Shown: positions 1 through 13,390, counted from the stretch's first letter. The stretch is DNA of 64,000 nt from Halichondria panicea (GCF_963675165.1 NC_087384.1:4209182-4273181); one strand, 5' to 3'. Notes: generated by a model from the sequence alone, not told the origin. Translations and numbers: made by a program.

Positions 1-2594
1 TAGGCCAACTCGTAGCATCAAAGGGGGTTATTGCACTAGTACTTACAATAGCTAGGATTGGCCGAGGAATGCACCAGTAAGTAAGGAGAGAGAGCCATAC
101 GTCAAACCGCTGAACAGACAGCATTTGCATCACTACTTTACAAACATTGTTTTGATGCTTAAGACTTTGAATGTGTTCCCCCTGAAATACTCATAATCAC
201 TTGTTATGTTTGTTAATGGTCCTGCATGTATGCAACATTTGCACATGAATGAAATATACACTTGTTTCAAAGGGTATCCATTAATTGTTGTTGTTACAGT
301 ATAACATCACTTCGTTAGACAGATATGTACTGTGACAACTATATACAGCATGCCACGAATATTATTTTACTTCCAAAACTGCTAATAAAAGGGAGAGAGT
401 ATCGAACGAAGCAATACCTTGGATCAGGAAAGTAAAGTGACTTCCTGCTTGGTAACTGACCAATCCGAGCACCTGGAGCTGCCACTTGGCTCAAGGCAGC
501 AATGTTATTGCCAAATTGGCTGTACACGTACATGTTTCAGTCAGGAAGTTACGTTACGTTCTGATGCAAAGTATGCATAATTATGTTCGATACTCTCTCG
601 CTAGCTCTTCTTGAAATTATAACAATACATAAATGACCGTGCATGCTAAAAATATATACATATTGTACGTACTTCTTCATTGCATACACTATAATATAGC
701 TTGTTTTGCATGTACTACACATCATTAACTTGCATAATAGACCTGTGAATAAAGTTGTGATGGATGACATACTACTCTCTCCCACTCGCTTGTTTGATAC
801 TTTTTGGTGATTACCCCACATAACAAACGTTTTTGTGGGACTAGGAATATAGTTGGTTTCAGCCACTTTAGTACCCTCGCTACGCTCGGGATACTAAATC
901 AGTGCCTTTGGGCTTCTAAATCCCGTAGACCCCTCCAAAACAGTGTCTAACTCGTTTAGATATTAGTGCGCATGCGCAAACCGCTTGACTACAATACAAT
1001 TACTTGACAACGGAATACTAGGTATACTAAGTAAATTTGCAGGTATACTAAGTCCCATAGTATACCTGCTCTGAGGCACTTTTCCCATGTACTTCCCATG
1101 TACTTCCCATGTAGATCTTATCAACTAGTGTCTAATCAATAATTATACTACTGCACTGGAATTTGTACAGTAAAGCAGTGCATGCTATTACATACCACAT
1201 CTGTAGCAATAACTGTACGTTGTTAAGCTGTAGTTGCATGATGTTAAGCCACGATTACAAAGGGGCTATTTTTAAACAGCGCCAAGCTAAGAGCGCAGCG
1301 AAAACTGATCATAATAATCAGCACTCAATTATAGCATGGCTACTATAACAATTAAGCACTGTTTACAGCACCCGGCTTTGCCTCATGCAATTAGAGGGCT
1401 TTGCCATTGCAACTTTGCCGAGTCTCAAAGACTAGTTATCTACACATGTTCTGAATAGGAAAAAGCAGACGGTGATGTACTTCTTTGAGCAGGTTTATTG
1501 TATGTACATGTATATTATCAGTTATCGTGATGATTTATTTTATTTTACAGACGTTAGAAGCAGTTCTGCATGTATGTTCACAATAAAGGAATGATGCATG
1601 CAGAAGAGGTACAACAGACGCGGTGCAGCTCTGAAATTAGCAATTACATTCACAATCACGTGTCACAGTTAGCATCAATTTGGACACCCTGAGAGCTCTC
1701 ATGCATAGGGTGGAAACCATTTCCATTGTTTCCGTGGTGCTGTGATTATTGTCGAGTTAGCAAACAATAATGTGTGTAGCTACAAAATGCTCAGTACAGG
1801 GACCACATGCTTGAGAATTAATAACAGGCTAGCTACTTAGAAGTGCATGATTTGCCTGTTGTTTAGTTACGAAATCGCTAATTTCCAGACTGCACAGTGC
1901 CTGTGAGTGTAGTACCTCCTCTGATTCAATCCCATATTGCACGAGTAACGGTGCTATTAATTATACTAATTGGCTGTAATCACTGTAATGCCAGTAATGG
2001 GTGTAATGGCAATAAGCACTAATCACTGTTACGGTAATCACTGCATGCATGCAATGGCAGTAATCGCTGTAGTAATGAGTCACCACCGTGCAAACTATTA
2101 TTATGCGACACTTCTCAATCTTAAACAATTTTCTGGTTTGTAAAAAGTAGCTACAGCTGTGTTGACGATTATGCTGCACCCTAATTGTTGGTTACGATTG
2201 GCACTTCGTCCCTACTCTGGCCACTTGAAAAACATAATCTGGGCTAGATCTAGTAGATCTATACTGACCTCCAATTAGCCTCTATACACCAGGACACCTT
2301 ACTTTGAATAAATACTGGTCAATCTAACTAGGTTTAAATGTAATCTAGGATCATTAATCACAAACTCACGAACTATCTATACAAATCTAGTGAAAATATG
2401 GGATAGATCTAGTGAGGTTAACAATGACTACCACATACTCATTGACAACAATTATGCCAGTATTTAGATCTACTGTGCACTGTCCCAACGCGGCCTGGTT
2501 CGAGGCAAATGTTTCATGTATTGTCATGTGTTTAAATTAGTGACTGGGTGAACCGGTTAGGCCTATGTTCTGTGCTGATAAGTGCATGATAACC

Positions 2595-2899
2595 TAGCCT
2601 CGAGACTAGCCGTTCGTTATCTGAAAGAACGCCTGGTCATGTTCTAATGTAGAACTTGTCTAATTGGTCCAGGAATTTCTTGGACCGATAATTGCCCGCA
2701 ACGACCATACTTGCCCGTGAATATCATTATGATGCTTACAGTAACGTGCAGCTAGCTATAGTATTCGTTGTGTTGGCGGTTACCGCAATCATGTTCACAA
2801 CTGCTCAGGCCTAACCACTTGCTGACTCAGCTAAACGAGTTCTACATTGGAACTTGATCAGGCGTTCTTTCAGATAACGAACAGCTGGTCTTGAGGCTA
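2595..2899. mobile_element. Short element with ~60 bp terminal inverted repeats
   Basis: The left end (from tagcctcgagactagc) and the reverse complement of the right end share about 60 bases, including cgttcgttatctgaaagaac. There is no coding capacity, so it is a MITE-like non-autonomous element. The unit 3 copy is at 32131-32423. Unit 2 retains only the right arm, from about 16589. Confidence 0.75.
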
Positions 2900-4328
2900 A
2901 TTGATAACCCACTTTCTTTGCCCTTTGTTGAGTGTGGGGAAATTGGGGGAAATTCATACAGTAAACTAAGGTGTGCAAGACAATACAGTGAACTCTTTTA
3001 GGCAGCATGCTATTAATAGCTAAAGGGACCCATGGTTGCAGTGTGGTAAGGAGTGTTACATAAATAACCATCCATAACCTGAGTGAATCATGCACAGGCC
3101 GATTTTTCTTTAATGAAACGGAGCGGAAGGCGTTCAAAGAAAAAACGGCCTGGGACCAAGGTGTCAATCCCAAGGCACTAGTTTCCGTTTTATAAGAAAA
3201 TCGGCGTGGGGACAAGGCCACATCATTAATATTAGCCTTGGTCCCAGGCCGATTTTTTTTAATAGAACGAAGTTGAAAATACGTTGGCAGCCTAGCTAGA
3301 GACAACTCGACTGAGAACGAGGCTACATTAGTATATGACAGTGCCGTCGTAGGTTCGCATGAAGATTAAACATTCTGCCCAAGATCTCTCAGTTGATTGC
3401 ATGCTCCTTTGTTGCTGTACAATGTTACCAGTAAAGGGAGTAAGACAGTAGCCTCGATTCTAGGCTAATACGACAAGCGCGGTATTTCCAGTTCCTGGAC
3501 GTATAGATAGGCCTCGGCGGATTTTTCTCGATCTTATAAATTTTATAATAATTATTTATGCACCTCTTTAACTATATACCTTTTCTCATTATGCTGCTAC
3601 TATTGACTAAACAATGTAATGATTCTCGTTAATTTTAATCTATACCTCGCCCGATTCACGTGCAGATTTCTGCAACAAGCTGAGTTGTAAATGGTTAATA
3701 GAAGCGTTTTTTGCTTATAAATCTTCTCGCACCTATTTTCCCCAGCATATTATTCTCTATACTCAGGAGTCTCTATTTTTATAAATTATGCTAGCAAAAT
3801 TCTCCAACGACTACATATGGAAGGAAGTTTGTAACAAAAATTGATCACAATACGTGTCATGAGATTTTCATGATGTGCTGCGAGCTGCTCATGACGCGTT
3901 CTAAACTGAAAGTAGTGTACCCCATTGATATCGTGGCGTTTAGTCGAGGAATAATAATTATGATAATTATCCTCGCATAATTAATTTTTAGCACTACGGT
4001 ACACAACGTTGCCAGAGCACAGAGCCTCGCATAATTATATTTCAAGCACTATGGTACACAACGTTGCCAGAGCATAGAGCCTCGCGTACGTTCTTATCTC
4101 ACTGTAGCGAGAACAAAATATCATGATGCAAAACAATGGCAAAATACTGATTCTCTGTCTGATTCTCGCTTGATCCTACTGACTCGTGAGTATATGGTGG
4201 CGGCTGAACAGGACTGCATGGAGTACATGTGTGCATAGAACAGCACAGCTCTCTAAATTCAACGAAAGGTAGAAAAGAGGATAATATAGAGAAGTTGAAC
4301 ATTCCTCATTCACACACGCCGATCATGT

Positions 4329-4688
4329 CAGTGGCACATCTAGGATTCTTGAAAGGGGGGTTCCAGCTAGGGGGCTCTGAGCGGGTCAAGGACTGCTAAA
4401 AAAAGGTCGTTACTTCTTCGAAACAGTGAGCATGCGCATTGACACACCGAATTTTTTCCTAAAAAAAAGGTCATCACTTCAATCTGCATGCACTACGCTG
4501 GAGAGTTTTTAGCCTTCATAGTCACTGAAACTGCACAGACAGAGCTTCGCAGGACTAAAGGTAAGTAAGAAGTGCATGTGAAAGCTAGTAAGAAAGGAAC
4601 ACTTGCTAATTAGTTGCTTGAGCCTCCCACTCACTTCTTTCTCAAAGGGGGTTCAATTGAACCCAAAGAACCCCCTCTGGATCCACCG
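4329..4688. mobile_element. MITE with CAGTGGCRC-type ends
   Basis: Starts cagtggcacatctagg and ends in the degraded complement ctctggatccaccg. The unit 2 copy (18062-18437) keeps the intact end accactg, making terminal repeats of the CAGTGG type. No coding capacity. It is absent from unit 3 (33850-33870), where the flanks nearly join. The superfamily is unassigned; such ends resemble hAT-like elements, but I found no clear target duplication. Confidence 0.6.
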
Positions 4689-5190
4689 CCTATAACTTGT
4701 CTTCTCCCCCATAGAGAAGCTACAACATTCTGATAAAAGGCTCGCCTCTCTATACTCACACAAACAATCAGCTGGCTTGGCTACGTTGCATTCTCGCTTT
4801 AGTATATAAGAGGCGTGAGATCCTCAAGGGGAACAGTATTATTACACCCCGCTCTTTGATAGATTAACAATAGATGAATCAAAGTTGCATTCTGAAACCT
4901 GAATCTTCCATAATTATACCACATGCTTAAACTTTGCACCATTCCTTTCTCCCCAATATGTAAATGTTTCTCTACTATAATTATTGTTGGCTTGCTACAG
5001 TTAAATTTAACCTAGAACTTTTCTCTTTCTGTTTCCTATACGCAAACCAAATTAATACAAACTTAGCAGAATCAGTAGATTAGCTATCAGCCATTATTTT
5101 GCAACATAGAATTTCCACATGCAGCCACGTGGCTATACTATAGCCATGTATCAGTCTACAGTTTTTACTGCTTATCAGTATTACACATAA

Positions 5191-5578
5191 GGCCACTGTT
5201 AGTTGCATACTTGTTTCAGATGAGAATACTAGCTCAACCCCGATGAGGGAGGGAGGTCTTCCTTACCCATTATCCCATTATTTGATGACGTCATATCCTG
5301 TTTTTTAACTGACGAAAATACACAAAAGGATGGAGTCTGAACATAAAAATAGTTTAATTTTTTTGACGCACTGGCTTTTTGGTGCACAGTGTAACTTGCA
5401 CATGGCACATAGTAGCCTTGAATCGAGGCTAGGCACATAGTAAAATAATGCAATGTCAGCAAAAAAAGGACTTTGACCTCAAATAATGGCTGATATCAGC
5501 AATAATGACTTAATTGAAGAGGTGAGCAAACCCAAGGAGGGAGGTTGATCTGAAACAAGTATGCAACTAATAGTGGCC
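5191..5578. mobile_element. MITE with GGCCACTGTTAG inverted ends
   Basis: Left end ggccactgttagttgcatac and right end (reverse complement) ggccactattagttgcatac form inverted repeats of about 30 bp extending to ttgtttcagat. It lies between an AT-rich flank and the split POT relic. The unit 3 site (34340-34365) is empty. Unit 2 has the same element at 18935-20171 with another transposon nested in it. A reversed partial copy starts at 37059. Confidence 0.75.
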
Positions 5579-5638
5579 TAATTATTATAAAAAAAACTAT
5601 AGGGGTGCAATATATAGAAATACCACACAAGTCGCACC

Positions 5639-5685
5639 TAGCCTCGATTCAAGGCCGTATTTTAATTGGCCTTGAATAGAGGCTA
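5639..5685. repeat. Hairpin, TAGCCTCGATTC family (unit 1)
   Basis: Arms tagcctcgattcaaggcc and ggccttgaatagaggcta flank a short AT-rich centre. The equivalents are 20235-20282 (unit 2) and 34413-34459 (unit 3, arms fully complementary). Confidence 0.75.
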
Positions 5686-5825
5686 AGTCGCACCATGCAA
5701 CTGACAAACTTCCTTTGGTCACAAGATTCTGAAATACGATCTGCTTGTTTTGTTTTAAACTCTTGCACATGTGCTGGTAGGCAATAGATCTAATCTACCG
5801 GTAATACAAGTATAATACCATTTTT

Positions 5826-6951
5826 TTGGACATTGCCAAACGATTTTCAGAACCACAACTCTCTTAAATTCATAATTATGAGCTCAAGGACCACACAATA
5901 TGAAAGGTGTACTTGTCGGCTTACTACATGCATGCAACCGGAAGGTTCAAATTCCGATTATAATAATATCCTCTGTTACGGTATTCAGTGTTTTTCCGAA
6001 AGAGTCGCCAATGTTCTGAATCACTTGCAAATTCTGGTAATAAAAGATTTAATTTTTGGACCTTAGCTGTTAGATCTACTTCAAATCTCTCCACAACCGA
6101 AACGGCACTAAAAAACGAGCACTGCAGAGGATGTGTAGATATGTAAGCTACATTGAACCTTTCATAAGATAGCCAAACTATAGATTTTGTGACAAAGTCC
6201 CAGATCTTAAGCTTATGCTTGGTCTTTTCTCTCCCTATATATACCCGATTATACCCATGCACTGTTTACTGTTCTATTAATCACTACAAACCCACCACCT
6301 TATGTTGCTATGGAAACATTTTAGTTGTAGCTTATTTATTCACCTACACAATGATATCAGCACATTTTCTTGGATATTTACATTTAAGTATAACTACTCA
6401 TGGTAACCTCCCTTTGGCTGGGTGCACTGTACGCTTATTATTTTTTAGGGGGTGTCAACATTTTATTTCACCAATTTCGCTAAGAAGCAGATGGTATCGA
6501 GGCTAAACACTGATTTCTGAGCAAAGTTTATTTCGACAATTTGCAAAATCATGCAGATATACAAGTCTCGAGACCAGCTCTAGCTTCGTATTTGACCTTG
6601 AGAACAAGCCGCTCATGGTGTCAAGGCTAGCACAAAAACACACTGACTTCTAAGCAAAATTGGCGAAAATAAAAATAACGTTTTAAGCTTACAGACACTA
6701 AAAACTATAGGCTAAAAGTCTGCAAGAGAAGTTTGCAGAAATTCAACGAGTGCATGACCTTAATTAGCTCAGGTCAAGTGGTTCCTTCCTCCTCTGAGGT
6801 ACAAGTATAAACTTGATACATCGGGAGAGGAGGGATTTTCTCGAAATTATGAGGGGGTATTTGATCAATGAAGCAGGCAAAAGCAGGAGTACCTGAGGGG
6901 ATTTAGCTGTCAGCTTACCAGGAGGAGGAGATGACTACCATTGAAGACTAA
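5826..6951 (+). pseudogene. POT/SLC15 transporter relic, split (unit 1)
   Basis: Two blocks match the intact transporter at 55134-56957. Block 1 (about 5826-5957) matches the segment coding LDIAP..TMKGVLVGLL (gene positions about 56525-56640), with indels. Block 2 (about 6788-6951) matches the last 160 bases of the gene, including the acidic Glu/Gln-rich C-terminal tail and ending gactaccattgaagactaaagg. Between them is about 0.83 kb of non-homologous sequence. There is no open frame across either block. The relic points head-on at receptor A1, so the pair is convergent. Confidence 0.82.
5924..6262 (-). CDS. Unrecognised 112-residue open frame (doubtful)
   Basis: The frame lies in the non-transporter filler between the two halves of the POT relic, on the opposite strand. 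It is rich in aromatic and charged residues (for example KLKIWDFVTKSIVWLSYERF) and is conserved in unit 2 (20516-20854) with very few changes, but the units are recent copies, so this is weak evidence. In unit 3 it is broken. No family is recognised. It could be an exon fragment of a transposed host gene. Confidence 0.25.
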   Translation of the reverse strand: MHGYNRVYIGREKTKHKLKIWDFVTKSIVWLSYERFNVAYISTHPLQCSFFSAVSVVERFEVDLTAKVQKLNLLLPEFASDSEHWRLFRKNTEYRNRGYYYNRNLNLPVACM

Positions 6952-7275
6952 AGGTGATCGAGAACAAAATTTACTGATTTTATGTTCCAGCATACACAAA
7001 GGGCACTGCAAAAGCAGGCCACCATAAAGTACTAGAGTACAAAGTGCAGAAGAATCCGTATGTAATAACCATGCATGTATATATACAGTCAATATTACAA
7101 CATAGGACGTAAACTATACAGCTACTGTACAGGAAACGACTAACTGATTAACTAACTCAGCGTACTATGTGTGTTCATACAAATGAGCTTGGATTCGCTT
7201 CGAAGTCTGTCAATTATATAGTTATGTATTATAGTTAATAGTCTGCTCTGCTACTTGACAACGGGAGATCAAATT

Positions 7276-8294
7276 TCAATACCTTTGAAATACTTCCTGT
7301 CTAAAAAGGAATGCAACACAAATTGCTAATCCTTGAAAGCTGTTTAACAAAACAACCGTCCTTGCAAACCAAACGTTTGTGAACACGTATTTGAAAATGG
7401 CACATATCCACGTTATTCCACTGGCACAGAAGATAGTAATGACGAATCTTGTGTATGGTACATTTTTTTGTTTGCTAGGGTACTTTTTGTTGCCACGAAA
7501 CACTTTTAATCTGATCACTAGAGCAATAAGAATAGTGAACATAATGACATTGAAGAGTATGGAAATCGAGAATGGTATGCCGATAAAAATAACCTCTGAG
7601 ACAAGATGATCTATCCAGCAGGTGTTAAGATCACGCCCATATCCTATACCCATTCGCTTGTATTGTCAACAATTAGAGCTGCTGTTACGATCGATAATGG
7701 CACTCCCCAGCCAAACACTAAATCTAGTAGTATAGGAATCTATCTGTATCGACAGTTCAGGGACTGTTTCTTCAGTTTACTAGCATTATAGAAGGAACAA
7801 ACAGTATCTAACATTGTGGCTGACATGAGCATGAATTGTGACAACAGGAAAAAATGTAGCAGCACTGCTCTTTTGTGTTCTCTAAAGATCTCAATATTAC
7901 CACTGTTAGATCGAATCCACAATTGGCCAGGCACACGTTAATTATCAGCACATGAAAAGAAGTGCGGATGGTTCGAAACAGACATAATGATGTTATTACA
8001 AAACCATCACCGACAATTGACAGACTGCACACAACCTTTAGCACAATTTGAAAGAGTTCCATATCATCATAGTCAGGCAGACAGCCCTGGAGCTCTCCCA
8101 TCTCGTTATAGTACACCACTTGCACAGTCTCATTAGTGTCGGAGGCCCATCTCTCTGAATCACTAAAGTTAGTTATTGGCACTAGTAACAATCCGACAGC
8201 TCATTCCAGTGCATGCATATGGTTGTCCATTGCATAAAAATCTGCTTACGATGATTTGTAGAATAACTATCTGCAGAATACTAGCTATGGGCAT
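7276..8294 (-). pseudogene. Secretin/adhesion-class 7TM receptor A1, broken
   Basis: The start is at 8294 (MPIAS signal peptide). Compared with the intact copies there is a 5-base deletion near 8188 (after the CTGMSC motif), a 16-base deletion near 7868 (start of TM3, shared with A2), a nonsense change where Trp is expected in YRWIPIL (near 7744), and a 2-base insertion near 7648. TM5-TM7 remain readable (7276-7653), including GITWI and NSFQG. Several independent lesions mean this copy cannot make a receptor. Confidence 0.88.
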
Positions 8295-9148
8295 TATGCA
8301 TGTGTTTGATAAGCTTCCAACGTGCAGATGTGTCTGAGTATATGCACCACTAATTGATACATTCCATGTATATAATACCGGTACATGCACACTGTGACAG
8401 TCAGGCAATTCTATTTCCCATGGTGATTTGAATGGGAAAGCATTAAGTTAGAGTGTATTCATAGACATAGTCTTTGTGTAGGGGGTTAATTAATTTATGT
8501 AATCGAATTATCTATACATGCAGGATCGTAAATTTAATGCATAAACATTTGCAATATGCTAGGATTGGCTATAGGGAGTACCGAAAAGTATCGAAATACG
8601 AGAATCTAGGGAGACCCGTACGTCAATCTGTCAACTCGGGTCCGTATAAGTGATATTATTAACCCGAGGCCACGCCGCGGTGACTCGGGATATAGTAGTT
8701 GTTCTGTTTATTCCGAGTCTGCTCACCTGGATGCGATAGCGCTGTGTTTGTACCATGGATAGCCTCAACAAAACAAGGTAGTAGTTAGTAGTTAGATGTT
8801 ATAAAGCTTCAGTGTCGAATAAAAGTGAGCAAAAGCTAAGAAGCTAAGAAGCTTGAATTTGCACATTGGTCTATACATGTACGTATACGCGGCTTTGACT
8901 CGAGGCTGTAGAGACCCAAATTAACGCCGAAGGTTTGCACTTCAGTGTTCTAGTTCTTCATTGCATTTAACACAGAATGCACTTGAAAAGTGTTGTACCG
9001 GTGTCATAAAATTTTAGGCCCCCCATGAGATTGGGCCCCCCGGGCCTAGAATTTTAACATTCTAGCCCCCCCCTAACTGCGCAACAGCGGTAATATTCAA
9101 AAGTACAACAACAAAAAACCAGCTATATTAATACAGTATTTACAGTCT
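8295..9148. other. Receptor A1 upstream flank and CCCC-rich repeat end
   Basis: No gene supported. The flank is conserved upstream of receptor A2 (23452-24270) and receptor D (47834-48720), so it is part of the duplicated cassette and the likely place for a receptor promoter, though no clear core motif is visible. From about 8996 a transposon-end sequence begins (ccggtgtcataaaattttag followed by C-runs) that recurs at 24117, 48532 and, inverted, 49140-49230. Confidence 0.55.
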
Positions 9149-9466
9149 ATGCAGTGCCAGTTGCTGAATGAAGCTCTCCTCACACGCACACATTTCATGC
9201 AACTGGTCGACCGGCTGGCCCAGCCATCACAGCACCATTCCATGAATCAGGCCTCATGCAGCACAAAGCACATGCATAGGGGCCAACTGTCCCGAATTGG
9301 TCAGGACTATCCCAGATTACAAAGGAAACTGCTATTCACCTCAGATATATATCCCGGATTTGCAAGGTTGCTGCTTCTGAGCAGCTATGTTACTCCAAAA
9401 AGCTTATCAAGCCTGGAAAAGCTTATACTGCTAGAATCTTCAAACAATGAGCTTTACACAAGATAA
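9149..9466 (+). CDS. Unrecognised 105-residue open frame (doubtful)
   Basis: The frame opens with MQCQLLNEALLTRTHF and is preserved in unit 2 (24271-24588) with a single Met/Leu change. Only the first ~25 codons survive next to receptor D (48718-48790). A splice-acceptor-like tttacag lies just upstream. No known domain. It sits immediately before the second POT relic. It could be an old exon or a chance frame in a recent duplicate. Confidence 0.25.
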   Translation: MQCQLLNEALLTRTHFMQLVDRLAQPSQHHSMNQASCSTKHMHRGQLSRIGQDYPRLQRKLLFTSDIYPGFARLLLLSSYVTPKSLSSLEKLILLESSNNELYTR

Positions 9467-9729
9467 ACTAGCTCTAATAAATGGGCAGTGCTCACTTGCT
9501 TGTGCACTTATTACATGCATGTACTGTGATTCCACCATGATAGATAAAAGAGTTTCTCTCTTCTCTCTATGATTCCATATTGAGAGCTGAGCTAGTGATG
9601 CATCTCCACAACAACAAAAATCGTGTGCTTTATAATTTATTGTGAAGTCACAAAATTTTGCCTCCTTTGGCGGCCAGCCATTCGGGGGATAATGCCCCCA
9701 TGTTTTGTCCTGCTGGGAAAGTTGGAATG

Positions 9730-10514
9730 ATGGATTCTCTTGGAAAGTGGGTCTCTTTCTAATTTGATCACACTAATTTTTATGCCCGTTTACATCTGGG
9801 TAGTGTATACTGTGATGCGAAACAGGGTACCCAATATTCTCACCCGAATACTTTAGGCATATCGGCCGTTTTCTATACACACTCTGTGGCTAGCATGTTA
9901 GTGATTGATCTGATAGGACATGTCACAAGGTATATTAATCAAGAACAGAATACCATCTGCTTGTTTTTTCAAAAGAGAGATGACATTGACTCTTTGCACA
10001 TGAGCTGGGGGTACTGACAAATAATACCAAATCTTTTATTGGACATTGCCCCTAAGGCTAAAATTTTGTTAGCCACAACTCTTGAATTCATATCAGCTCA
10101 AGGACCACACACAATGAAAGGTGTACTTGTCGGCCTACTATATGCAATCAGAGGATTCTACCAACTTATAGGTGCTGCCTTCGTATATCCATTTAGTGTC
10201 TATTCACAAAGAAAAATTGCTCAGGAGTCTACCATTGTTAGTTGCGAATTTGGTTACTTCTTGGTGACGCTGGCATTAGCTCTGGGAGGTGTGGTTTGTT
10301 TCATAGTCAGTGCCTGCAGGTATACAAGTATAGAGTACGTGGGGAGGAAGGGTTTTCCCAGAGTGACGTGGAGGAGGTATTTGAGCGACAAATCAGGCAA
10401 GAGCAGGAGTACCTGAGGGGATTCAGTCAACAGGAGCTAGCTGTCAGCTTCTTGTCAGGAAGAGGAGATGGCAGACATAATTATGGTCAAGGATCAAATG
10501 ACTATGACATGTAG
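9730..10514 (+). pseudogene. POT/SLC15 transporter relic, C-terminal third (unit 1)
   Basis: Collinear with 56227-56957 of the intact transporter, from WILLESG to the C-terminal tail. The best block (10039-10416) reads LEFISAQGPHTMKGVLVGLL like the functional gene. Lesions include frameshifts near 9845-9860, an in-frame stop near 10017 (gtactgacaa where the gene has gtacaa), and a shift before the charged tail, which continues in another frame to 10514. The first two thirds of the gene are absent. It faces receptor B1. Confidence 0.88.
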
Positions 10515-13390
10515 ATTAAACAGCTACACAATTATTATAGATATCTACTTCTAGAAAACTTTTAATTTAGTACAGTACTTTATACTCGTAGCTCTATCTC
10601 TCCATTTATATACATAATTCATAATAATTATAGGCCTGAGACGACTATAGATCTATTGTGCTTTCTATTACTGATTAGATTTCCGCTATTAGGATGTGAT
10701 TCCCTAGCAATGTATCTGGTAGTCTTATCTGGTAGCATTATTTCTGTAATAATTTCACATTAAAGCACATAGACTGTCGTCGCACAAGTAACATCAAAGT
10801 ATTGATGGCCACATGACTCGAATAGAATGCCAAAGGACTCGGGATCTAGTATCAGTTTTCGAAGTATGGCCCGTGGGATAATTAATCACCAGTTCTTCCA
10901 TCAGGCCTAAAACTATGGCAATGCCTGTATTATTCTCATAATTGTTATAAAGGTGCCCATCATTATGCCATTATGTCACCAAATTATGTCAGCATAATCT
11001 ACCAACCCCTACACTCGACAATGTATCTCGTGGATCTCCATTAGGAGTGCTTTAACATGCAGGGATAATATTTAGACGATTAAAGCATAGTCAAAATGTC
11101 ATTTGGAAGGTAAATAAAACGGAAGTAGTAGATCTAGTATATATAACTGATCTACTCCAGCTGCCCGCATGCTGTCTCTGTCACATTGCTCAAATTACAA
11201 TGAGAACGAGAACCTTGTAAGTTACAACAACTGTCAGAAGGGGTGAACTATAGCGCTACACCTCACTCGAACCATGCCAATACTATATCAACCACCAACT
11301 GACCAATTTTCTTCGCATTCTTTTTGATTTTGGACCAACCATGCACTTTTCCCAACAAAATGTTCTTTGCGCTCTTGTTATAGCTTGGCTGAATCAATCC
11401 TATAGCATAGTGACTACCGGCACAATTAACCACGCGCAGAAGCTTTGTTAGCCATGCTTACGAAAGGACACGTTCAACATGCACAAATTAAGGAGCCATG
11501 CAATAATATTTTTGCTGAATGGCCGGCCATCGATGCACAGTGCAGCTGAGTTGGATTCGGTCCTAGAGCTACTCAATGAATCACTAGCACAAAGTATACA
11601 ATACGTTAGAATGCGGACAGGGATTCATTGACCTTTGACCTTGTGCAGACTGACCTAAAAAATTTGGCGGTTTGTGTTGAACATGCCTACTGCGAGTGCA
11701 GCTAACAAAGTTTTCACGCATGGTTATTCTGGCGGGAGATGATGGCGGGTGACCCTTCTCGGCCACCATACACATGTCGTTCAACACGCCCGAAGAAACT
11801 TGGAGATCATAGCTGCAATTTACCATAGACTATTCATGCACTATACCATTTACCTTTGTAGTACATGTACTTATGCACGAGGCGTGGTGATGGTGGCGGT
11901 CGCAGTGAAATGATGTAACCACCTCGCGGTAGCGATGGCGGGTGACCCTGTCAGCCACCATAAGGAAGCAAAGCCTGAGTAAATGAAAGCATCATTTGAT
12001 ACGTTTGTGTCACTATGGAAAGTTTACGGGATTACCACAATGGCCTTTGCATTTTATACACTACATTGTGTAGAAGGTTATGCATGGACAATCCTACTTT
12101 AAATGCTCTCCCCCTTTCTGGGACAAGAGTTCTTCTAAGATGGACGTTGAAAGTCGAGGTTGTCCCCAACAAACTTAAATCCAATCGGTGAAAGTAGGAA
12201 TTGATGTTGGTGGGAACCGGTGAAAGTCGGAATTGATTGAGGGTAAATTTATATTAATTGTTAGCCTATCTCTGCTCTCACAAGATCATCTGCTATCACC
12301 TCATTATAATCATCGACAGATGTAATGGGACTAAAATCTGGATGACTGTACCGGTAATTATACCGGCATACAGTCGTTAGATTATAAGCTCGCTCAGAGG
12401 GACATCCTGTTTGGTCAGAGAGTAGTCCGTATCAGTGGCAGTTTGGGATGGATCAGTGATCGATACTGTGATAGTGATATGAGTATTGCTAAAATAATGT
12501 TAAAAATTTGACCGATACATCCGCGGTGCATGGATTTGGGGATTCTCTCAACCAACTCATCCTGTACTTCAACGTTATAGTCTTGGGAAGTACCTCTCAC
12601 AATATTCAGCGATCCTTTGTGGGAGTCTCGATAGGCACAAGTTAAGTTAGTGGCTGCAGATATCCGAAAACCTTGGAATTAAAGAATTAATACATGTGTT
12701 CAAAATGTGTTGAGTCATGTAATCTGTGACGACAATATCAGATTCTGCGGTTCTTGAGTTCCATGTTCATTACAATTAAGATGACATAAACAGCCCTCTA
12801 CATGGACTAACTATCAGTGATGTCTGCTCTTCAATAGTGCAAATAAGGATTTAGTCATGCTCATCTGCCACCTATAATTATGTCTTATTCATCTCATTCT
12901 TGATTGGGTTACCCAAGATTCACACCCCAATATGCATATTGGTATACTATAGTATAAAACTAGCAAAATTACTAATTGTAGGCTCCCATACACAAAATGC
13001 AATGCAAGAATGGCTGTCATACTAGATAGAGCACAAAGCACAGAAGCACGTACACCGCATTACTAATAAGTTTGCTAGTGAAACACCTTAATTGTGAATG
13101 AGCCAAATCAGCAGAAAAATTGCCACCCTTTTTGCGATCTAACTATTGCGCTTCTGGCAAGGATCGTGTATAGATTTTACAATTTTATTTGCAATTGCAA
13201 AGTGATCAAAATTAACACTCGCATAATTATGTTTGACTCACAAAACATTCTAGTAATACGGTAGTGATCATCGGTAATGCACAATATAAGAGGGTAAAGA
13301 ATAATGACACGTAATGACTAACTAATTAATTCAACGTATATACATAGCACAAAAGCATAATTTGTTATTCGTGAGCTTGCATTTGCATAG
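10515..13390. other. Spacer between POT relic and receptor B1
   Basis: No gene recognised. It holds two direct copies of a ggcgggtgaccct..gccaccata block (about 11740-11770 and 11934-11965) and a short imperfect repeat with ggtgaaagt (about 12186-12235). The counterpart in unit 2 (25614-28534) is nearly identical. Open frames here have no family motifs. Confidence 0.5.

Larger units (their letters stand above)
1..5190. other. Gene-poor first third of unit 1 (repeats, no supported gene)
   Basis: I see no supportable gene. Open frames here are short, lack family motifs and mostly overlap inverted repeats. Visible structure: a terminal-inverted-repeat element at 2595-2899, an inverted pair built on gcctgggaccaagg near 3145-3160 and 3235-3252, a motif tagcctcgattctaggcta at 3449-3467, two near-identical direct copies of about 60 bases at roughly 3960-4025 and 4025-4085, and a MITE at 4329-4688. 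The counterparts in unit 2 (15193-18934) and unit 3 (30335-34360) also show no gene. Confidence 0.6.

Noticed and set aside
2811-3305. 164-codon open frame on -
   Set aside because: It spans the arm of an inverted-repeat element and the gcctgggaccaagg repeat, has no domain, and is shortened or broken in units 2 and 3.
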